In this document: in pieces, positions 57,842 to 64,000 of the stretch
How the letters are laid out: each line of letters starts with the position of its first letter
How positions within the stretch are numbered: the stretch's first letter is position 1
From: Sambucus nigra
Lineage: Eukaryota > Streptophyta > Magnoliopsida > Dipsacales > Adoxaceae
DNA length: 64,000 bases
Direction: 5' to 3'
NCBI GenBank assembly: GCA_949130495.1
Contig: OX422213.1
Coordinates: forward strand, 55,685,284 to 55,749,283
Made by a program: the position numbers and the translations under genes
Notes under the pieces: model-generated
Database searches by the model: none
What the model was told of the DNA's origin: nothing
What the model saw: the letters and a program-made list of their open reading frames with translations, nothing else

Positions 57842-59030
57842 TGAAGTGAAAAAGTACAACTCAACAAAAATTGAAGACGATGATGCAGGGGAGGACTTAT
57901 GCTCAATCCAAGACCGTAATTGGGTCGAGGAGTACCTTGGCCCTACCTTAATGGTGTTCATCAAAAGGATGGTGGTGTGGGAAGACCTTCCTGCCCAGAT
58001 CACTTGAATATTTGGCCCCTTTGGGTGGTGCCAATGATTGGAACTCATCGACAAAGTCCATGAGAAGATTGGTCGTCTCTTTTATGGGACACTATTTCAC
58101 AAATACCAAGGACACTACGAGGCCTATGCCAATGGAAAAATGGTCCCACTTTCCTGCAACATCATCAAACAAAAAATGTGGGCCGAGGGAGTGACCATGT
58201 ATGAAAATAAAAAAATACCCAAATACTGCTCCATCTCGTACAAAGCAAGAATGTGCCAATCATTGGGCTCCCAGTGTTGAGTGGATAACAGACACTTCCC
58301 CATCGGGAAATGCCCCGAGCTTGTTCGTTATGACAATCTCATTACATGCGGCATGATACTCGCGACAACAAAAAACTTCACCATTCGACTTCACCACGAC
58401 ACGTTACTCTGTTACGTCCTTGACAAGTAAGCTCATGTAAGCCTACCACACATTTATCTCCAAGAGATCACTGCCGGGGAATTAGACAAGACCAATAAAA
58501 TGTCTTTTCCTCATGCACGGTTCATTTGTTCACCTTTTTATGACTATTCTATGTCCATATGGGGCTCCTCCATACGTGAGCCAAAGGCCATTATTTCCAT
58601 TTCCATTGGGTTGAGCACCATCCAAATGAGGAATGTGCAACCTCCTCCCCAGCCTATTTTTGAAGATATCGATATGGAGGAGGGAGGTGATAACGAAGAA
58701 AGAGTGGAAGAAGAAGATGTTGAAGAGGAGGAATACAGTGAGAAATAGGAGGTCAGCCCCGACTATGAGGCGGATTTTGATAAGCATGCATATAATACGG
58801 TGGTCATTAATAGTTGTATTGACCATTTGGAGACTCGCCTTAATGGAATTATTATTGAGAATTAAGAGGACTGCGAGATGGATCTTCATGACTATTGGTG
58901 CGACAAGATCATGATCATTCACCTTTAAGCGAACATGTACCGCTTGAACATGGATCCGAACGCAAAATTTTTAGGCAATTTCTATGACCCATACACCCCC
59001 GACCCCTATGTACTCGGCCCCTCTAATTAA
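57842..59030 (+). pseudogene. Athila third open region (position of the env-like/ORF-1 gene), broken
   Basis: About 390 codons in essentially one frame with stops near 58002, 58278, 58428, 58746 and later ones. Readable parts: DRNWVEEYLGPTLMVFIKR, YGTLFHKYQGHYEAYANGKM, ARFICSPFYDYSMSIWGSS, then an acidic tail (EEGGDNEERVEEEDVEEEE) and YDPYTPDPYVLGPSN. Athila elements carry an extra gene here, variously called env-like or ORF-1; I see no membrane segment, so an envelope role is not supported. No ATG survives at the expected start. Confidence 0.6.
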
Positions 59031-60777
59031 GATTTGGTGGACGTGTTTAGCTTGTTATGTAGTTTCTTTACTTTTATCGATGTATTTTTTCATAGGAACT
59101 ATATAATAACAATCTCTTGTTTAATGCTATGCAATTTAAGTTCTTAGTGTCATTTCCATTTTCAATTTTTCTTGTTTCATTTTCGCACTATTTTTTATCT
59201 AGATTTTAGTCATTTTGCTTGAGGAGAATGCAAAAGTATAAGTTAGGTGGTGTACGCATGCATTATAAACTTCACAAATCATAAAATTCCCCATCAAATT
59301 GAAAAATGTCAGAAAAATTGAAAAAGAATTAGAAAATTTAAAAAAATCCCAAATAATTGAAAAATTACAAAAAAGTCAAAAATATTTTTCTTCAAAATAA
59401 ATTGAAATTGGAATTTTATTTCTTCAAAAAATATCACTAAATTTTTGTTTGAAGTCTCAATTTGTAGAAACTTAATGCACTAAGAAGAAATGGACCAAAA
59501 ACGAAAATTGAGAGAAAATTGATGATTTACCGAATATGTGTGGAGATTTCTTAACCTGGTGAGATTTTTGAATTAATCATTTTTTTCGAGTAATTAAATC
59601 ATCCCGAGTTAAAAGTTAACTCAAAAGTTATTTTTAGGGTTAAAAATTCATTGATGATCTTTAAATCATTGTTTGATCAATTACGAAAAAAGCGTGAAAT
59701 ATTATTTTGAAAATGTGCTAAAAAGATCTCAAAAATTGAAATCAATCACAAGACGCATATGATAACTTGATTAGTAATTTGAATAAATGATGTTAGGCCA
59801 TCGTTCCTTTATGGAAAAAAATATTAGCCATAAAAAGTCATGAAAAATATCCTTTTGCAAACCATTTCGAGCCCAAATTGACATACCCTTTGGTTTGTTA
59901 ACGCGAAAAGCCCAGATGGCACATAAAAAGGGGCAAGAAAAAAGTAGAAAATTCTCAAACCAATAAAGAAAAAAAAATGAAAAAAAAGAAAAAAATAGAA
60001 GGAGAAAAAGAAAAGAAAAAGAAGAGAAAATGAGCAAATGTCCGAAAAAGTTCCAACGAACCTCGAAAACAAAATTTTCCAACTTCGAATAATTCCCCAA
60101 CATTCCCATTTTGCCCTAAACACATTAGCCCGAAAAATTCTTAACCAATTCTGAATAATGAAATTAACTACCGCGTGGAGAGCTAAAACACGAAATGACA
60201 GTAAAGCAACAAGACGGTGCGAATAAAGAAGGGTGTTACTCCATTTTCCAATAATAATAATCCGTTCATGAGATCTAAATATTTACATGTTTCAAAGTGT
60301 GTACGTGGACTAGTATTCCATTCCATTTACATTTTATATTACACACACCGATGGAAAATATCCACAATTCGATTGATTTGTTTGGGAGTGCATTCCATGA
60401 GAAATAGAATCTAAGTTAATTTTAAAAAAGTAACGTAATGATCAATGGTGGAAGTTAGCGCTTTAATTCTCATCTTTGCACACACACACTATGAATATTA
60501 GATTATCAAGTAAAAACTTGAAGTTATTATTTTTTTTGGAATTTCAATTTTATAATTTTTAATTATCTTGATATTTTCTTTAAGTCCAAAAACGAATTTT
60601 GTGGGTAAATTCACTGCAAACCCTCATGAGACACCACTTGTTCTACTAGGGTAACCTAGGGGTTTAACGACTTGTTTCATATCCTAAATTCAATCACTTA
60701 CAAGAAAACGATATCCTATCCCATTAGTTGTTTAGAAGTCCACTGAAACTCATGTTCTTATTCTTTTACATTGTATG
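59031..60777 (+). other. Athila non-coding region before the 3' LTR
   Basis: AT-rich, no gene. At 59219-59253 GAGGAGAATGCAAAAGTATAAGTTAGGTGGTG resembles the Athila polypurine tract, although the real LTR starts 1.55 kb later. A-rich runs (59930-60040) explain the Phe-rich open frames on the minus strand. Confidence 0.65.
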
Positions 60778-60806
60778 GGGCAAGCAACGCTCAATGTTAG
60801 GGGATT
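60778..60806 (+). other. Athila polypurine tract
   Basis: GGGGCAAGCAACGCTCAATG followed by TTAGGGGATT directly before TGATCAGGC. It resembles the GGACAAGCAAAAG...GTGGGGGA sequence usual in Athila, with decay. Confidence 0.7.
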
Positions 60807-62281
60807 TGATCAGGCATAAATATTTAATATTTACCCCCTAATTTCGGTATTTTTACAGTGCTGTGTAGTTTATTTAGACCCTAATTATCCCATATTGATA
60901 CTACATACCCTTTTTGGCAGGTATTTCATGTTTCGTGTATTTCTCCCATGTTTTCTTAGTATTTCGTGCGAGTGGATGCGAGAGAAAAATTGAAACGATA
61001 AAAGAATTGAAAGACAATCACATATTTATAATTTTTCAACTGGAACCCTGGGGAGGAGCCAATTGAAAATCAAATAATTCAAAGTCAGGAGCACACATGA
61101 AGAAATAACACCTAAATCTGAGCTACGGTGAAAAAGTTATGAGCATTTGAATTTGGGATAAATTTCTAGGGGCAGAAAGTGCAAATAAGAGAAATTTGAC
61201 CACAAAAGGAGCACTTGGGCAGAGGAAAAGGGCCGAACCGGTTCAGATACCTGAGCAAACCGATTTTCCCTACGAATGGGTTCGGACTTGGGTGGGCGAA
61301 TGGGTCTGGTCTATCAGATACATGATTTTTAAATTGAGACTATCTTTTAGCCTAAAAAGTTAAACGATTTCCAACTTATGTATCTAGTCATTAGGAGTCT
61401 TTTGTCATAATTATAATTCATTAGAAGTATAGGGAAGTATATGAACATCAAGGAATCATTTTTTACTTTTCTTCCATTCAAATTTCAATCAAAAGCTGGT
61501 TTGGTTTTCATTTGAAGTTTGTTCTTGTGCATGTTCTACTTTCTTTATATCTTTGGTAATATTAGTTTATGCTTTATATTCATTTTTCAATCATCATGCC
61601 TTCATAAAATTCATTAATCGCATGCGTAGTTAACATAAAGATGTCCAACTAAATCATTAGAGGATTGGAAAACATGAACCCAACCTAGGTATATGAGTTA
61701 GATATAAAATTGGATAAAATTGTATATATAATTATTAGGTTTGATATTTTTTTCGGACTAATGTTAAAGGTCTCTTAACTTCATTTGTCGTACGCAATCG
61801 GAGTGTTTGAGGATATAATATATGTGTTGACAATCTCGTCATTCACGTTAATTTAATTATTGACGAAATATCGTACTGAGTAAAATTCTCACATATTTAG
61901 TGCTTTGTTGAAGTTAATGTTTTCTTCTAATTAAGTATATAATTACAGAAAGTTTTATATCTACGAAAATACCTATGGTTCGGGGGATTGGATCCCGACT
62001 TCACTTTTCCCAAATAGTTTTCAAAAATCAAAATTTCAGTTTTTTTTCTTTTAAATTATTATCGCAATTGCTAGTAGGTTGCTTTAGCTATGTAGAAATT
62101 TTCACAAAAATCATCAACTTTTATTTTCTTCTCGAGAGTCGATACCTAGGTTTCAGAAATCTACCTTGTCACTGTCGTCGTGATTTTCGTCCTATTTTTT
62201 ACGGATTCGAGCTCTACTTATCGGGTATTATTTGAGCAACTGACTTGCAATTGAGACGTAGGTACACATGTAGTATACACA
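60807..62281 (+). repeat. Athila 3' LTR
   Basis: 1475 bp beginning TGATCAGGCATAAATATT and ending TATACACA. The last 770 bp align with 11793-12566. It contains GAACCGGTTC at 61235-61244. Confidence 0.82.
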
Positions 62282-62806
62282 TTATGCCTCCCATCAAAAG
62301 TTGATATTTTTCATGAAACACCTCCAAATACACCGGATCCTCATGGCATTCTTGTCCTTCAAGTTAAATTTCCATTTTCAATGAATAAATTCTTCCAGAC
62401 AAAAAAAAGAATATATGTTAAAAAGATCAATACGCTAAGAATATTTCTTAAAAAATAATTATATACAATGATCACAAATGACATGCCATCTTGCAATTAA
62501 CAATGATACACCAAAAGTACCTTAAATTATATTTTAATAGACTAATTAAAGTTGGTAATTAATTAAAACATGATATTGGAATCCAAAAAACATTCATGTT
62601 GAAACCAAAAGTTGTGAAGCATATAATTGATATTAAAATAAACAATTTGAAAAAGATAAAATGTGTTTTTCTTGACAAAATAATGAATCCATATATTCCC
62701 ATAAATTTATGTCCGAAATTCACCAACCCTAAACAGAAAAAATATGGAATAGTATATGTGGATCTACTCGCCTTTTCTTAATAATTCGTGGATCTTAAAC
62801 CATAAA
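62282..62806. other. Flanking AT-rich DNA without recognised features
   Basis: First stretch after the Athila 3' LTR. The open frame at 62596-62781 is Lys/Ile-rich and unlikely to be a gene. The duplicate of the target site cannot be checked because the outer left end of Athila is lost. Confidence 0.5.
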
Positions 62807-62868
62807 TCTTTATCTTTATCTTTTTCTTTATCTTTATCTTTATCTTTATCTTTATCTTTATCTTTATA
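62807..62868 (+). repeat. TTTATC hexamer repeat
   Basis: About ten tandem copies of TTTATC with one TTTTTC variant. Confidence 0.95.
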
Positions 62869-62881
62869 TACTATAAAATGC

Positions 62882-63330
62882 TAAACAAGAATTAAATACT
62901 CCTTTTCATACAGAGTGTCCACGTGGAACTCTAATTTTATGAGAATTTCCTCTCTCCCCTCTCTACTAATTTTATAGGGAGTCAATATTAATGCAGATAA
63001 CCTTTCATATTTCCCTTGCCTTTACGGTTGCCAACGGTACATCAACAGTCCATAAGTTACCTTATCTCTCCTAAATTATAACAAAACTATTTATCTCTAC
63101 TCCATTAAACAAGAATTAAATAGTCCTCTTCATACAGAGTGTCCACGTGGAACTCTAATTTTATGAGAATTTCCTCTCTCCTCTCTCTACTTATTTTCTA
63201 GACAGTGAATATTAACGCACATAGCCTTTCATATTTCCCTTGCCTTTACGGTTGCCAACGGTACATCAACAGTCCACAAGTTACCTTATCATTCCTCCAT
63301 TATAACAAAACTCTTTGTCTCTTCTCCATT
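62882..63330 (+). repeat. 224-bp tandem duplication with G-boxes
   Basis: TAAACAAGAATTAAATA at 62882 and 63106 starts two copies that agree at most bases. Each carries CCACGTGG (62919-62926 and 63143-63150), a self-complementary G-box bound by plant bZIP and bHLH factors, and CCTTTACGGTTGCCAACGG. Confidence 0.93.
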
Positions 63331-63338
63331 ATAAAAAA
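63330..63338 (+). promoter_or_regulatory. Candidate TATA box of a gene at the right edge
   Basis: TATAAAAAA follows the second duplicated unit and precedes a CT-rich, A-rich leader (63345-63450). Together with the two G-boxes it makes a plausible plant promoter. Confidence 0.5.
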
Positions 63339-63451
63339 CGAGCCAACTCATATCCTCCCCAAACCCCCAGACCCTTCTCTCCCAAAACACCTAAAACTCA
63401 CCTAACTTTCATCCATTCCAACCAGTCGGAGTTTCTTCCTCACATCGGAAG

Positions 63452-64000
63452 ATGATTTCGTAAGTTCATGTTGATTTTCTTATTTGGATTATTCATGTGA
63501 TGTTATTTGTAGACGGATTATTCATGGTTGGTTTCTTCTATGTGAATATTTTTTGTAATGTGGGTCTTGAAAGGAGATGTGGGTGAAATCAAAAAAGGGA
63601 GGGGGAGGGTGATGTTAAACATCCGATGTAAACGAGAGCTGGAACTGCTGCATCGGCTACAGGAATTCGTACAACAAATGCAAGGTATATTTTAAATTAT
63701 TTTAAAAAAATTTGGCTTCATTGATTGGTAATGGAGTATGTCACCAGCGTGGGTCTGGTATGGCAGTATTCCAGTTGAGAAGGTATGACTGGGTATGGTT
63801 CTTGGTTGTGGGTTAAAAATGGGTACGAAGTAAGCAGGAAGGTTGCTCGTGGGTTTCGCCGGCAAGGATGGCTCAGGCTGGAGTGTTTTTTTTTTGTTCT
63901 TACCAGCGTCGAAGATTGGTGTGTATACGGTGGTTAGACCAAAGCTCGGATTTAGGAGGGGTGAAATGGCAGGAAATGGGTGGCGGGTTTAGGAGCGGGT
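63452..64000 (+). CDS. Possible start of a host gene, running off the window
   Basis: The first ATG after the TATA box is at 63452; eight coding bases (ATGATTTC) are followed by GTAAGTT, a consensus 5' splice site at 63460. After a T-rich, intron-like part, 63600-63684 is GC-richer and ends AATGCAAG/GTATAT, like an exon end; all three frames are open there, so the peptide cannot be chosen. The rest would be intron. No protein family is recognised, and it could instead be a transposon-captured fragment. Confidence 0.3.

Larger units (their letters stand above)
11793..62281 (+). mobile_element. Athila-lineage Ty3 retrotransposon, degenerate and split by three insertions
   Basis: The order is 5' LTR remnant, tRNA-Asp-type primer site, gag, protease, RT, RNase H, integrase, a further open region, polypurine tract and 3' LTR. 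Protease DLGSNVNILPYSIYRKL, RT ISPISDSKWVSPVQV and integrase AYRTAYENPIGISPF are Athila-type. Removing the inserts (13717-24429, 26376-37154, 38725-56266, each with one target copy where present) leaves about 11.4 kb, a normal size for Athila. It is the oldest layer of the window. The beginning of its 5' LTR is lost or displaced by the element at 10232-11792. Confidence 0.88.

Noticed and set aside
59771..60123. Phe-rich frames on the minus strand with strong membrane character
   Set aside because: They lie over A-rich runs of the Athila non-coding region; two frames are open at once, a composition effect.
62860..62890. Helitron 5' end (TCT..TATACTATAAAA) next to the hexamer repeat
   Set aside because: Only a loose match to the usual TCTATACTA-type start; no CTRR end with hairpin can be paired with it in the window.

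Overview
This window looks like gene-poor nuclear DNA of a flowering plant, probably a eudicot, although species cannot be read from the sequence. Almost every base belongs to transposable elements inserted into one another. The element types (Ty3 lineages Tekay, Tat and Athila, the Ty1 lineage SIRE, and CACTA DNA transposons) occur together in plant genomes. I see no rRNA, tRNA or CRISPR and only one weak candidate for an ordinary host gene, at the right edge.

Layout. 1-1500 is the end of a long LTR inserted into a decayed SIRE-type copia element on the minus strand (1501-7600, LTR 6523-7600). 7609-10231 is a short LTR element with almost no interior. 10232-11792 is a truncated minus-strand Tekay-type LTR. 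11793-62281 is one degenerate Athila-type Ty3 element on the plus strand, split by three large insertions: an otherwise complete Tekay element with stop codons in pol (13717-24429, target duplication AAGAC); a CACTA transposon (26376-37154, duplication GTC) that carries a second CACTA element (29870-32166, duplication AGG); and a Tat-type Ty3 element on the minus strand (38725-56266). The Tat element contains two solo LTRs (44465-47555, duplication TTTTC; 52128-55161, duplication AGCCA). Beyond 62281 lie flanking DNA, a hexamer repeat, a 224-bp tandem duplication with G-boxes, and a TATA box, leader and possible first exon running off the right edge.

Order of events. Nesting gives relative age: Athila is oldest; CACTA, Tat and Tekay entered it later; the inner CACTA and the two solo LTRs are younger than their hosts. 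Reading frames of the interrupted proteins resume on the far side of several insertions (Athila RT across the CACTA, TNP2 across the inner CACTA, Tat integrase across a solo LTR), which supports the boundaries independently.

The most interesting signals are not in the coding parts. The Tekay-type LTRs share a possible GC-AG intron (donor near 0.6 kb, acceptor just before a conserved GTGCCCAGCC block). Inside it, at a fixed place, each family has its own array of short self-complementary words. The inner CACTA has neighbouring perfect palindromes that differ by paired, symmetry-preserving changes. The Tat element has a spliced-looking gene with its own TATA box on the strand opposite to gag-pol.
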